Positions 21,498 through 31,867 of a stretch of 64,000 nucleotides of DNA are shown one piece after another. The stretch spans positions 51,040,727-51,104,726 of the forward strand of contig NC_089781.1 in NCBI RefSeq assembly GCF_040412425.1. The letters are read 5' to 3'. The notes under the pieces are model-generated. The model was not told the DNA's origin. It did no database searches and saw only the letters and a list, made by a program, of their open reading frames with translations. Made by a program: the position numbers and the translations under genes. This stretch comes from Macrobrachium rosenbergii (lineage: Eukaryota; Arthropoda; Malacostraca; Decapoda; Palaemonidae). Every line of letters starts with the position of its first letter. The first letter of the stretch is position 1.

Positions 21498-23314
21498 TGT
21501 AAAGTCCCCGCTCAATGGTTTTTCTATGGTGAATCTCCCATTTTCTACGGTGCCTTCCTACAAGCCTGGGTCACGCTAAACAGCCACATTTTTTCTATGT
21601 AAATATGTATCTATTACTGCTTTATTTATGCCTGTTTACTTTGTACATGTGTCAGAGTACTACTGTGTTAAATCTTGTAATCTAACTTTTCACGTTATTT
21701 GTATTTACCTGTCCTGTGTCACATTAACCCTTAAATGCCGGGCCTCTATTTACAAAAGTGTCTGCCGTATGCCAACGGGGTTTTGAGGGTTAGCGCCGAA
21801 GCAGAAAGAAAGTTTTTTTTTTTAAAAACCACAGCACGCTTAGTTTTTAAGATTAAGAGTTCATTTTTGGCTCCTTTTTTTCTCATTGCCTGAAGTTTAG
21901 TATGCAATCATCAGAAATAAAAAAATATCATTATCATATATAAATATTGGAATACTCGTATATGACAAGCAAAAAAATTTCATATATAATTGTATACAAA
22001 TCGTGCTGTGAGCAAAACGGTTTAAAGCTAATGAGTTATTTTTTTCGTTGTATTGAACACTAAATTGCGATGATTTTGGTATATAACAAATTGTAAAACG
22101 ATCAAAGCAACACAGAGAAAATATTATCACAAAATGATGCATGAATTCCTAATGCGTGGACGTAAAAAAAAAGTTTTTTTTTTTAAATTCACCATAAATC
22201 GAAATATTGTGCTAGAGACTTCCAGTTTGTTGCAAAATGAAGGGTAATGATTGAATATTACTAGAATGTAAGAGTTTTAGCTTACAATTGCATTTTTCGA
22301 CCATTTCGGTCGAGTCAAAGTTGACCAAAGGTTGAAATTTTGGCACCTATCGTGATTTATATGAAAATATGTCAAAAATGGATAAAAGCTACAACCATGA
22401 GTTATTTTCTGTTGTATTCTACATGAAATTGCCCACATTTTCATATATAAAACTTTATGTAACGGCTAATACAAAACTGTGCAAAAATTACGACAATGTG
22501 ACTAAAGAATTTCTGAGATTTTCGGCAGTTAGCGCGCGCGGACGTAAGGAAAAAGTTTTTTTTTCAAAAATTCACCATAAATCGAAATATTGTGCTAGAG
22601 ACTTCTCGTTTGTTGCAAAATGAAGGTAAATAATTGAATATTACTAGAATGTAAGAGTTTTTAGCTTACAATTGCATTTTTTGACCATTTCGGTCGAGTC
22701 AAAGTTGACCGAAGGTTGAAATTTTGGCACTTATCGTGATTTATATGAAAATATGTCAAAATTGATAAAAGCTACAACCATGAGTTATTTTCTGTTGTAT
22801 TCTACATGGAATTGCGCATATTTTCATATATAAAACTTTATGTAAAGGCTAATAGAAAACGGTGCAAAAATTACGACCAAGTGACTAAAGAATTTTTGAG
22901 ATTTTCAGCAGAGTTAGCTGATGCTTTCCTTTGGGGTAAGAAAGAAATTTGCGCATGCGCAGCTGGATCACGCTTGTTAAGAAAACAACAGTGTGATCCG
23001 TGAACTCCCAGCATCCCTCAAGGCGCGTGATTTAAATTTTTTCACAAACGAGGCCTATAAGTATTTTTCCGCGAATATTTAAAAAAACTTTTTGTAGTTG
23101 ACGTATTTTACGTACACTTGGCACCCGACAGACAATTTTTGTCGACGTAAAATACGTCCAGTTGGCGTTAAGGTTAAGAACAGTTGACCTCAGGTCACCT
23201 GTATCCTATTGTATGCCTTTGTATGATGTCCGCTGACGCCGCCTTATAAGCGGCCTGCTCTCCTAATAAACCAGCAGAACATGTCCACCTGCTCATTATT
23301 TTGCACCTCTTATA
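21498..23314 (+). repeat. Gypsy-C2 3' LTR, split by TTAA element
   Basis: LTR sequence at 21498-21727 and 23174-23314 adds up to about 367 bp, matching the 370-bp 5' LTR. The break is at TTAA. Confidence 0.9.
21728..23173 (+). mobile_element. TTAA-flanked piggyBac-like non-autonomous element with internal satellite
   Basis: 1446 bp inserted in the Gypsy-C2 3' LTR with TTAA at both edges (21724-21727 and 23174-23177). The intact 5' LTR has a single TTAA at that place. Ends are short imperfect inverted repeats, CCCTTAAATGCC on the left and CCTTAACGCC (reverse complement of the right). TTAA duplication and CCY ends are typical of piggyBac; Kolobok also uses TTAA. No transposase is encoded. The body is two to three copies of a roughly 380-bp unit (TTCACCATAAATCG at 22188 and 22571). 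Near the right end a 14-bp inverted repeat, GACGTATTTTACGT and ACGTAAAATACGTC (23099-23157), could form a hairpin. Confidence 0.8.
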
Positions 23315-23318
23315 AGAG

Positions 23319-23870
23319 CCTTGGAAGAAAATGACACTTTCAAGCTGACAAAACTTCCTGAAGGATGGACAGTTGTTGGAGGAAGATGGGTGTATACATT
23401 GAAGCATGAACCAAACAACACAGAGAGGTTTAAAGCAAGATACGTGACAAAAGGATATTCCCAAGTGAAAGGCGTCGATTATGAAGAGACTTTCTCACCG
23501 ACCGCGCGCCATACATACTACAATAAGGATGATGATGATGCAAGTAGCAGTGCACAAAGATATACACTGTGAAATATATCTTGAACATATCTTTGTATAG
23601 ACTAAAACAAAGTGGAAGAAACTGGAATAATCTGTTACATAGATTTCTTGTTAGCCATAAGTTTAAGCAATCTGCTGCTGATGCATGTTTTTATACAAAG
23701 TATGAAGGCAATGATATAACTATGATGTTGATATGGGTTGATGATTTGATAATTGCTGCTAATAATGGTAATGTACTCCATGTCTTAAAGGAATCTCTCA
23801 AAAATAAGTTTAAGATGAAAAATATTGGGAGAGTCATATTTTTAAGGAATTGAATTTATTATTGATTCAG
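23319..23870 (+). pseudogene. Copia reverse transcriptase
   Basis: RT resumes after Gypsy-C2 with the standard Copia opening (LEENDTFKLTKLPEG, GGRWVYTLKHE, RFKARYVTKGYSQ, GVDYEETFSPTAR). A shift follows at about 23510, and the middle segment with the first catalytic Asp is lost in a short deletion near 23570. It picks up at SLYRLKQSGRNWN, and the catalytic WVDDLIIAA is at 23734-23760 (YVDD in most relatives). RT copies the element RNA to cDNA. A shift near 23850 ends the block. Confidence 0.85.
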
Positions 23871-23883
23871 GGGGAATATTGTT

Positions 23884-24598
23884 ATGAACCAAAGGAAATT
23901 TTGTGAGAAAAATCTTGAGAAATTCAGAATGAATGAGTGTAACCCCAAAGCAATCCCTTGTGATTTTAGCGTAAACAAGTTAATTTTTAGTGATTCCAAA
24001 GAATTAGCCAACCCTAAATTGTATAGGGAGATTGTTGGTAGCTTAATCTACATTATGACTGGTACTAGACCTGATTTGAGTTATGTTGTTACTAAGTTGT
24101 CCCAATATATGTCTAACCCTACTATTGCACATTTAAGTTTAGCAAGGCATGTTTTGAAGTATTTGAAGGGTACTTTGTATTACTGTTTAACTTTTAAGAA
24201 GTCAGATGACCCATTATGTTTAGTTGGTTACTGTGATTTAGATTGGGGTACATCTGAGGATAGGAGAAGTATTACAGGATATTGTTTTAAACTATGTGAA
24301 GGTGGACCACTAATTTCATGGAAGACAAAGAAACAAAAGGTAGTATCTTTGTCCACTTGTGAAGCTGAATATGTAGCTATGACTCATGCTATGCAGGAAG
24401 GAAATTTTTTTAGACAATTATATGCTGATATGATAAATTGTAATCGTGAAGCTATTATTCTGAATGTTGACAATAAGGGGGCTATTGCATTAGCTAAGAA
24501 TCCTGTCCACTACCAAAGATCTAAGCATGTTGATATTAAGTATCATTTTATAAGATCTCAAATTGAAAGTAAAATTATAGATCTTATTAATGTGCCTT
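23884..24598 (+). pseudogene. Copia RT end and RNase H
   Basis: A 239-codon open block. It begins in the RT connection (CEKNLEKFRMNECNPKAIP), has YREIVGSLIYIMTGTRPDLS, and enters RNase H with GYCDLDWGTSEDRRSITGYC (Asp), VSLSTCEAEYVAM (Glu) and LNVDNKGAIALAKN (Asp), ending HVDIKYHFIR. RNase H removes the RNA template. This is the best preserved part of the Copia. The block runs into the TG..CA insertion at 24599, and the last coding piece resumes at 26483. Confidence 0.88.
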
Positions 24599-26482
24599 TG
24601 TAATGGGAAAAATATTCCTCTAATTATTATTGATTTATTTAGGAACTGATTAATCATCCTCGTCTAATATCTTTACACTACTGTTGTAAGAGTGATTGTG
24701 ACTATAAAATGTTTTCTTTTTTGTTGTGGTCATCGAATGCTTAGCAGTGTAGCCAGTCCTTTGTTTTGTTTTTTCTTTCACTCTGAGTATGGAATCGCTG
24801 TCCTGAATCTTTCGTCTGCATTTTGGTAACACTAGCAAAACGTGTAAGGGTCGCGAAGGCTCTCGAAGGTGTGAGAATGACGTCGAACGGTCCACCCTTC
24901 ATTTTGGCTATTTTACCAAATTGGTAATACAAGCTATTATCTATCCCTTGCAAGGTAAGCTTTTAAAGTCATAATATTACCGTTAGTTCATTAGTTGGAA
25001 CAGATCATTATCATGAAAGAAGAGGAGCAGACGAGGATTTAAGTGCAGCTTGCATGCCCAGCTGAACGTGATTGCAAGTCTTGGAAAATTTTCATTGTCG
25101 TGAAAGATGCTTCACGTTCATTAGTTGTCATGAGGTTTTGCTGTGTTAGTTTGAGTTGTAACTCAGTATTTGATAGGGTGGTAAAACATTGAAAGATAGT
25201 TATAAATGTTTTGTTTGTACAAGGTTTTTATAAATACCAGTGCCAAAAGGGTACCACAAAATGGCCGTCCTACAGGGCATCTTGGGATTACCTCTACCTC
25301 TCTCATGGAAATTTCCACTGCTAATCACGATCTTAGACTAGGCTATATAGTAACTTAAGGCCTACCCTTGACTAATCCTGTTTGAATGAGGAATTATGAC
25401 TATTTTTGTTACAAATAGTTTAGACTATATATATATAAATTCATGGAAACTTAATTACATAGGACTTAACCTGTACCCTCATTAAATTAACCTAACTTTG
25501 TGGCCTATTGTAACGTAGTAAAAAATCATCCATGTAAACTTTGCTTAGGCTATCCTTAACGATTTCTGAAGAGGCCTAGCCTAGACTATATCCTGTTAAA
25601 AGGCACCTTAGCCTAATTTTATCTCATTTTAGTTTAAGTTTTTCTCAGAAATCTCTCAGGTAGCCTAATCCATTGACGTATATTGTGTACAAACATTTAG
25701 TACTGTGTGGAGTAGGGTATCAAATGATTTACACCTTACTGTGAGTTAGTTGATTCCAGGACTGCTCAACGCTTAGTACTTATCCTATTATGAAGGAAAA
25801 GCAATTCCCATAGTATGTAGTTGATATAATTTTTTGAGGTCTCTCAATATAAAGAGTTATTTTTGTTGTTGTAAACTACCCACTTATGTTGTTTTTCTTG
25901 AAATCAAAATTAAATAAAAGGAATATTTCCAGGTACCTAGTCCAGGATCCCTGAAGAGTATGTAATTTGACCTAGTCCAGGAGCTCTGAAGAATATGTAA
26001 ATTAACCTAGTCCAGGAGTTCGGAAGATTAGGTAAATTAACCCAGTCCAGGAGTTCTGAAGAATATGTTAATTAACCAAGTCCAGGAGACTAAGCCTAGG
26101 AGAATTTTGGCATGATGTAATGAGTAATAAAGAAAGAACTAAGGACCAGGGATTTTCTTCAATACCACCTTACCTTTACCACCTAAAATGGCCATCAGCA
26201 CTTCAAATATCTCCCAGTTGGAAGACATCACCTGGCCTCATCAGTAATAAGACCCATACACCCAAGGAGTATCATGTAATAGCAGGTAGGACAGGCCTAC
26301 CCTAATTCCCAGGCAGTGTAAACGTCAGTAGTCTTCATACCCACCTTGCCAACTGTGACACAGTACCATTTTCCAACCCCTGTCTCCAGGCACGAAGACT
26401 GACAACAGTGCATATGTATAGTAGTAGTATTATTATTGTCTTACATCTTAATGTCTTGAAGGGGGAAAATTCCTCCGTGACA
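24599..26482. mobile_element. 1.88-kb TG..CA insertion of unknown type
   Basis: Interrupts the end of the Copia ORF. Outer bases are TGTAATGGG and CCGTGACA, flanked by CCTT on both sides (24595-24598 and 26483-26486). The ends are loosely inverted, TGTAATGGGAAAAATATTCC against TGTCACGGAGGAATTTTCCC. I see no coding sequence. A solo LTR of an unidentified family or a TIR element both fit. Confidence 0.6.
25930..26090 (+). repeat. 41-bp tandem repeat
   Basis: Four imperfect units marked by CCTAGTCCAGGAG, CTGAAGAATATG and TAAATTAA, inside the TG..CA insertion. Confidence 0.85.
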
Positions 26483-26499
26483 CCTTCAGATGAAAATAT

Positions 26500-27016
26500 G
26501 GTAATTCTAAGCCGGCTGTCCGCGGTGAGCTAGACTATGGTAATTGACGTTTTTCTATGTTGTTTTACTTGCTTTACAAGAATTTAAAGTAATATTTTGT
26601 CGGCCGGCTGTAACTAAGCTGTCATTGACCTTTGAATACGCCGACTTGAATTACTTAACGCAGGGGTAGGTCTAAGCCAGCATTGCAAGCCCCCACCCTC
26701 CATAGTTAATACGGCAAAATTGTAACCAGTAAACACCCCTAAAAATACCAACATAACGTACCTAGAGGCGTTTACTGGTTACAATTTTGCCGTATTAGCT
26801 ATGGAGGTTGGGGCGGTGGGCTTGTCGCGGAATGCCGGCTTAGACCTACCCTGCGTTAGGTAATTCAAGTCATGTAGTCTTCAAAGGTCAATCACAGTTT
26901 AGTTACAACCGGGCGACAAACTATTACTTTAAATTCTTGTAAAGCAAGTAAAATAACATAGAAAAACGCCAATTGCCACAGTCTAGCTCACCGCGGACAG
27001 CCGGCTTAGAATTACC
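26500..27016. mobile_element. 517-bp hairpin (foldback) element with 8-bp target duplication
   Basis: Two arms of about 245 bp that are reverse complements over nearly their whole length (26500-26746 and 26768-27016), with a loop of about 20 bp. Outer ends are GGTAATTCTAAGCC. The flanks are GAAAATAT at 26492-26499 and again at 27017-27024. An 8-bp duplication suggests a hAT- or P-type non-autonomous element. It splits the last codons of the Copia ORF. Confidence 0.85.
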
Positions 27017-27114
27017 GAAAATATTGTTGATATGTTTACAAAGCCTATGTCTAAGCAAAAGTTAAAGAAATTTGCCATTGTTAGAAGCGAATTAATTTAA
27101 GTTTAAGGGGGGGA
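27017..27114 (+). pseudogene. Copia ORF end and polypurine tract
   Basis: Reads NIVDMFTKPMSKQKL and ends at SELI, the standard final motif (ADMFTKPL) of Copia polyproteins. The purine tract AAGGGGGGGA at 27105-27114 abuts the 3' LTR and primes plus-strand DNA synthesis. Confidence 0.85.
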
Positions 27115-27382
27115 TGTTGAGATGTAAACTCAAATTTATTATTTTACTTGAAGAGTACATTTAAAGATATACTCATTTACTTTGTTGGGAATGGTGCTTT
27201 ATATTATTGATACCTTTTATATTGAAGGTCCCTATTGTTATTGTTTCGTGCGCTGCCATCTTGTGGCTAGTCTTGTAAATAGAGTTGAGGATAAAGACGC
27301 TCACAGGGAATACATGAGTTTAAATTGATCCACGCCTTAAATTTCTAGTATATTTGCCAAAATGGTGGACGTAAACGCAACA
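27115..27382 (+). repeat. Copia 3' LTR
   Basis: 268 bp, TGTTGAGATG to CGCAACA, with 5-bp inverted tips TGTTG/CAACA. Followed by target duplication CAATG. Confidence 0.9.
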
Positions 27383-27660
27383 CAATGTGAGATGTTACAT
27401 TACCGGTTGTTCTATAGGATAATAGAAACTTTGCAATATGAGATGCTACATTACCAGAGTTTGCTTGTCTACACGTCATATAATATTATGGTGTTTGAAA
27501 GTTTGGACAAATCTTTCTGCCTCACCAGTCATTGATGGATGATAAGTTGTTGATAATGTATGTTGTATACCATTCACATTCAGAAATTCTTTAAACTCCT
27601 GTGAAGTAAACTGGGGACCATTGTCTGTCACTATTGTCACGGATGATTTTCCCGTGACAT
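27383..27660 (-). pseudogene. Gypsy-D integrase catalytic core piece
   Basis: Minus strand from about 27655: SSVTIVTDNGPQFTSQEF (second catalytic Asp), LSTTYHPSMTGEAERFVQTF (Glu in the GEAERF motif), then a damaged stretch and GNVASHIAKFLLSYRTT. This is the upstream part of the integrase that ends at 13547. The Copia insertion lies between. The copy stops at about 27660, so RT and gag of this element are absent. Confidence 0.85.
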
Positions 27661-28335
27661 TAATCGTCCATAACTAGATGAATGAATTTTCATACACCAA
27701 ATATCCTCGTAACTGGATCGGAGATTCTGACGTCTTCATCACGATGCATTTGGTACTGACTCTTGGTGAGGATGAGGTTGGGGGAGGGGGAGTGATGATT
27801 ACCAAAAATCTCCTGCCTTATTCTATACTTGGGATGATGTACCCCTTAAAATTCAGTTGCCATTTTGAGGGGATATTTTGAATCCACATGCCTCATGTCG
27901 AGTTTTCGACTCAACAGAAATAGCTCTGCTGATGTAAGACGTCTGATGACGTCACATGAAAGGTTTAATGTTTCATATTTGTTTCTTTGATTCCACTGTG
28001 TTGTTAATTGGAATTGATATATATTTCGTTATTGGAATGATTGCTGTTGCATTCAATAGAAGGTATTCTCATTTTCTTAAGTTATCAGTTTTGTACAAAT
28101 AAGTCGGTTTCGTTTGAGAGTTGTGTTTGGAGTTCGGACATGACTTAGACTCAAGTATTATTGAGATTATTGTTATTTATTGATAGTTATCATTAATTGG
28201 GTTATTATATCTTTGATATTGTTAATCATTTAATTTTTCCATCTAGAAATGTCCCCCTCCTTTTACTATCTTATGGCCAAGCATTTATTGCATTGTATTG
28301 TTTATTGTAACATGTTTATTGTAACATACAAACAA
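27661..28335. other. Unassigned DNA between Gypsy-D and DIRS1
   Basis: No recognisable gene or repeat. The frame at 27678-27881 has no family features. Confidence 0.5.
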
Positions 28336-28510
28336 TGTTTGTTCAGACACAATATACAAACCCTCGGTCCTTTACATTAGGATTATTTTCAGGCGTAGGC
28401 TGGAAAACGACCATTGAACTTCAAACAAGGTGGTTAGGCAGTTAACTACCGTCCGGGAGGTGGGGGTACCCCCTGCCCGCATGTAAACATTCCAATTTGC
28501 TTTCGGCCGT
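28336..28510 (+). repeat. DIRS1 left inverted terminal repeat
   Basis: Its reverse complement matches 35396-35550 closely through CAAATTGGAATGTTTA, TAGTTAACTGCCTAACCACC, TTTCCAGCCTA and CTAATGTAAAGGACC. The outermost 30 bp are different at the two ends, as in DIRS elements. Confidence 0.85.
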
Positions 28511-28599
28511 CGTGGAATGCGGACGTTGTTCTTCGCTCTCTGCCTGACTGCCCTTTTTCAACCTTTGGTGGGAAAAATTCCCTTTTGTTTTGAGTATGA

Positions 28600-31500
28600 A
28601 TGTTGACAAACCTAAACCCTCCTATCCCCAGCGTGTGTCCTGGGGTGGGAGGCAAGAAATGTAATACCTTTCGGTCTAGTGTCGACAGGGACCCACATGC
28701 CCTTTGCCCAACTTGCAGGGGACGTGTGTGTTCGCGCGACGCTCCTTGTAGCGAGTGTTGTTCCTGGTCTCCGGAGCAATGGAAAAGGTTTGAAGGGAGG
28801 AGACGCTACCGTCAGAAGCCGGCCAAGGAATTGTCTGAGGGTAACACGCCCCCAACGACTCCAAAGGTAGCTAAGGTGTAAGGTTCGTTTCTCCCTACCT
28901 GCGAACTTCTCCTGCTTGCTCCCTCTCCCTCGGTTGAGGACTCCCCCTCCCCTTCCTCATTCATTTCATTGGGTGTGGAAGGGCGGGGGGCGGTTGATCA
29001 GGACATCCTCTTGGGGGTCTCTTCTCGAGCGGGGAAATTTTCCCCAGAGCGAGCAGAGACTTCCCAGTTTAACCCGACTGCTCCCTCAGGTTTCGGGGTG
29101 GATACTGACGAGGTATCAGACCTATCCTCGGCCTGGTTACACCTGGGTCTACCTGGCGTTCCGTCACTGGAGGGCCTGGTATCTCATCTGTCTGGTGCTC
29201 CAGTAACAATGCATTCGGCTACCACTACCACCACCACATCTGTCACCATGTATGCTTTCACCAAGCTGCCCATGTGGTTGGCTTCACACCTGGACACCCA
29301 GGTTTCGGCTGCCCCGGCCTCTCGCCATTCCGTACCGCTGCCTCCTGGTTTCCTGGCCCCGCTCTGACGACCTGGACCTTCCTACATGGTGACATCGACG
29401 GTGTCGATATGACTGTTCCTGCCCCTGTTGCTGACCCTGGCCCATTTATGACTATGGTTCCGGCTCCTCACTTCCCTGTCTCTCGGCCCAGCTTGACTAC
29501 TGACTGGCCCCCATGCCTTCGACCCTGGTCTGGCCCGGCCTGGCTGCCCGCACGCCACCCGTGCCTTCATTCCCAGCTCCTCCTCCTCATGTTCCTGGCT
29601 GCCGCGCTGATGCTCCTGCCCTGGTAACTGCTGGTCCGAGCACCGCCCACGCTGTCCGAGTTGTGCCTGTTGCTGTGACCCCCCCCTTGGCTGCTCCTGT
29701 TTCTTCGGCTGCTCCTGCATGGTTTGGGGACCTGACTTCATTCCTGAGGAAGGTGGTGAAGAAGTCAAAGAAGAGATCGAGAAAGGTGTCGTCGTCTTTG
29801 TCTGCTACCTCTTCTCCTTCTGAGGTTTCCCAGCCAAAGAAGAAGCCTTCCTCTCCCCAAGAAGTCTCACTAAGATCTCTGGCTCTTCCTGATCCTCAGA
29901 TCAGGGAACCGGTGCTCTGGCCCCTGGGTCAGTCGCATCAGGAGCTAAGGGCGTGCAGACCACGGTCCGCACTCCCCCTGCTGTGCCGAAGAAACCTGCT
30001 TCTAAGGCCAGTGGTTCCACGTCAGACACTCATGCGCGAGTCGCTCCAAGTACCCAGGTTTCCAAGGAGACCCAGGTACCCCAGGCTGATACAGGAGAAA
30101 CTTCTCGCTGTACAGACCTGGGTGGGGTGAGAGAAAGAGCCTGGGCATGCAGGTGCTCTGACTCTTCCTGCTGGTACTTCCGTGAGTGCCGGGAAAGTGC
30201 TTCGATCCCTCGAGTCCGAATGCCTGGAGAAGCAGAGAAGAGGTCCCTTGCTCAGTCTTCCTGAGAGGCTACGGCCTCGAAGAAGACTGGGGCGCATCTA
30301 GAGGAAAGCACAAGCTCGCGCCAGCCAGCCATGCGCTTGACTCCTCCCGGTCCCTGGCTGTGCGGCCAGCCTGGCTTGGGGAAGCGAGCGCGTGGCTTGA
30401 CTCATGTGAGCCGCTCTGCTCTCCTCAGGAGACTGCTTTGCCTAGGCGTAAATACTCTCCTCGACCCGGGCTGCTGTCACCACCGCAGGTTGGTGACCGC
30501 TCCTGGCCCGCTGCCCCTGTTGGTTCTGCCAGCAAGGCCAGTGGGAGCGCCCAATCCTCCTTGCCTGTCCCCTCTACCTCCTGGGCTCCTTCCAAGGGGC
30601 ATGAGTCGGACAGGAAGAACTCTGGCGATTTTTTCCCAAAGTTCTACCTCGGGGGTCTATGTATCTGGCTCGGTCCTCGGCTCGACCAGGTCTTACACCC
30701 GCATGGTGCAGGAAGGATCACGGGGGTCTGCCAAGGTTCTCCCTCCTGCAGGGAGAGTAGATTGGGATGATAGCACTCTGGAAGGAATTGAGGGTTCTCT
30801 TCCCCAGGATGCGGACACCCCCGAGATACAGAGGACGTTTGCTGAGGTTATTGCGCTGATTCGTCAGCACAATGACCTGGGGGAAGGGACCACGGCCTCA
30901 ACTGTGGATCGTCCGTCGTGCCTCGAATCCTACTGGTCCACACTTGCTGAAGGGGTCCTCGACCAGGTGAATGGTCTTGTGTCTGGGCAAGACAGTTCAC
31001 TTAGATTGAACTGCTCGGACAAGCTTCTTCCCCCCGCCTCTCCAGAAGCACTTCTACGCACCATCGGAGAGGGCATTGCTGCCTAAACAGGTTGACCTGG
31101 ACCTGGTACATCTGGATCCGGGTCTTACATTGCAGCAGCTTACTGCAGAGAGCATCTCCCTCTCTCAGCAAGAAGCCGCAACCCTGGAAGCCACCGCCGT
31201 GGTGGCCTTCCAGGCAGTCTCCTGGCTCGATCTGTGGTCCTTCACAGTACTGAAGGTAGCTGCTTCCTTGGCCCCTATCGTGCCTGGGGAGGACTCCGCC
31301 TTTGGGAGACTATGCCAGTCGGGGGGTAGGGTCATCTCCTACCTCGCCCACCAGATGGCAAACCTGTGGGCAAACCTGGTCCTGAAGCAGAGAGACGCCG
31401 TTCTCTCTCGCTTCTCCAGGTCTGTAGGACCCGAGTCGGCAATGACCCTGCGGAATGGACCGTTGCTGGGTTCCGCCTCTCTCTTACCTAGGGAGTTGGT

Positions 31501-31774
31501 GGACACCATGGTGGACAAGCGCCGGGCCGATGACAGCGATCTGCTTGTCCACCAGGCAGTGGCCAAGACCTCTGGGTCTTCGCGTTCCACTGCGGCCAGG
31601 CCCTCGGGCCAGGCTAGCACTTCCTCGGCCCCTAAGAAGTCCCAGTCTTCGAAGGGGTCCCATGGGAACACCCAACCTTTTTCTTCCTATAGAAAGAGCG
31701 GGTCTTCCCACCCCTTTCAGCCGACTTTCCAATCCGGTAAAGGGGGCAAGGGGAAGAAGAAGGGGAAATGCTAG
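28600..31774 (+). pseudogene. DIRS1 gag-like ORF
   Basis: Spread over three frames. Near the start is a Cys-rich module, HALCPTCRGRVCSRDAPCSEC followed by SWSPEQWKRF, matching the N-terminal module of DIRS Gag-like proteins. The middle (28969-31086) is Pro/Ser/Ala-rich with a basic KKSKKRSRK stretch at about 29757. The C-terminal block (31076-31774, 232 residues) is a helical, capsid-like region (LTAESISLSQQEAATLEATA, ISYLAHQMANLWANLVLKQ) and ends in a Gly/Lys-rich basic tail. The product presumably packages the RNA. Stops or shifts at about 28881, 29367, 30130 and 31086. Confidence 0.75.
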
Positions 31775-31867
31775 GGGCAGTGTTCCCCCCAAAAGCTGCT
31801 GAAGGTTGGGGGGTGCCTGTCGAGCCTTTGGGCAACATGGCAGTGACACGGAGCCGAGACCTGGATA

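Larger units (their letters stand above)
19671..23314 (+). mobile_element. Gypsy-C2, internally deleted CsRn1-like element
   Basis: Complete in outline: 5' LTR, tRNA-Trp primer site, start of gag, integrase, purine tract (TTTGGGGGGAAG, 21484-21494) and 3' LTR, flanked by the 4-bp target duplication AGAG (19667-19670 and 23315-23318). Gag, protease, RT and RNase H are deleted: six codons after the gag ATG the sequence jumps into integrase. A SINE and a TTAA-flanked element have since inserted into it. Confidence 0.88.
14033..27382 (+). mobile_element. Ty1/Copia retrotransposon with nested insertions
   Basis: Ordered plus-strand gag, zinc knuckles, protease, integrase, RT and RNase H, with integrase before RT as in Copia. 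LTRs begin TGTTG and end CAACA. The 5-bp target duplication CAATG is read at 27383-27387 and, inverted, at 14105-14109. Four insertions interrupt it: 15309-17785, 19671-23314, 24599-26482 and 26500-27016. Without them the element is close to the usual 4-5 kb of Copia. It sits inside the Gypsy-D integrase. The 5' end is rearranged: the first 72 bp of the 5' LTR are inverted together with host flank. Confidence 0.85.

Noticed and set aside
22369..23003. Small ORFs in the TTAA element
   Set aside because: They repeat with the satellite unit, stop at different places and contain no motif.
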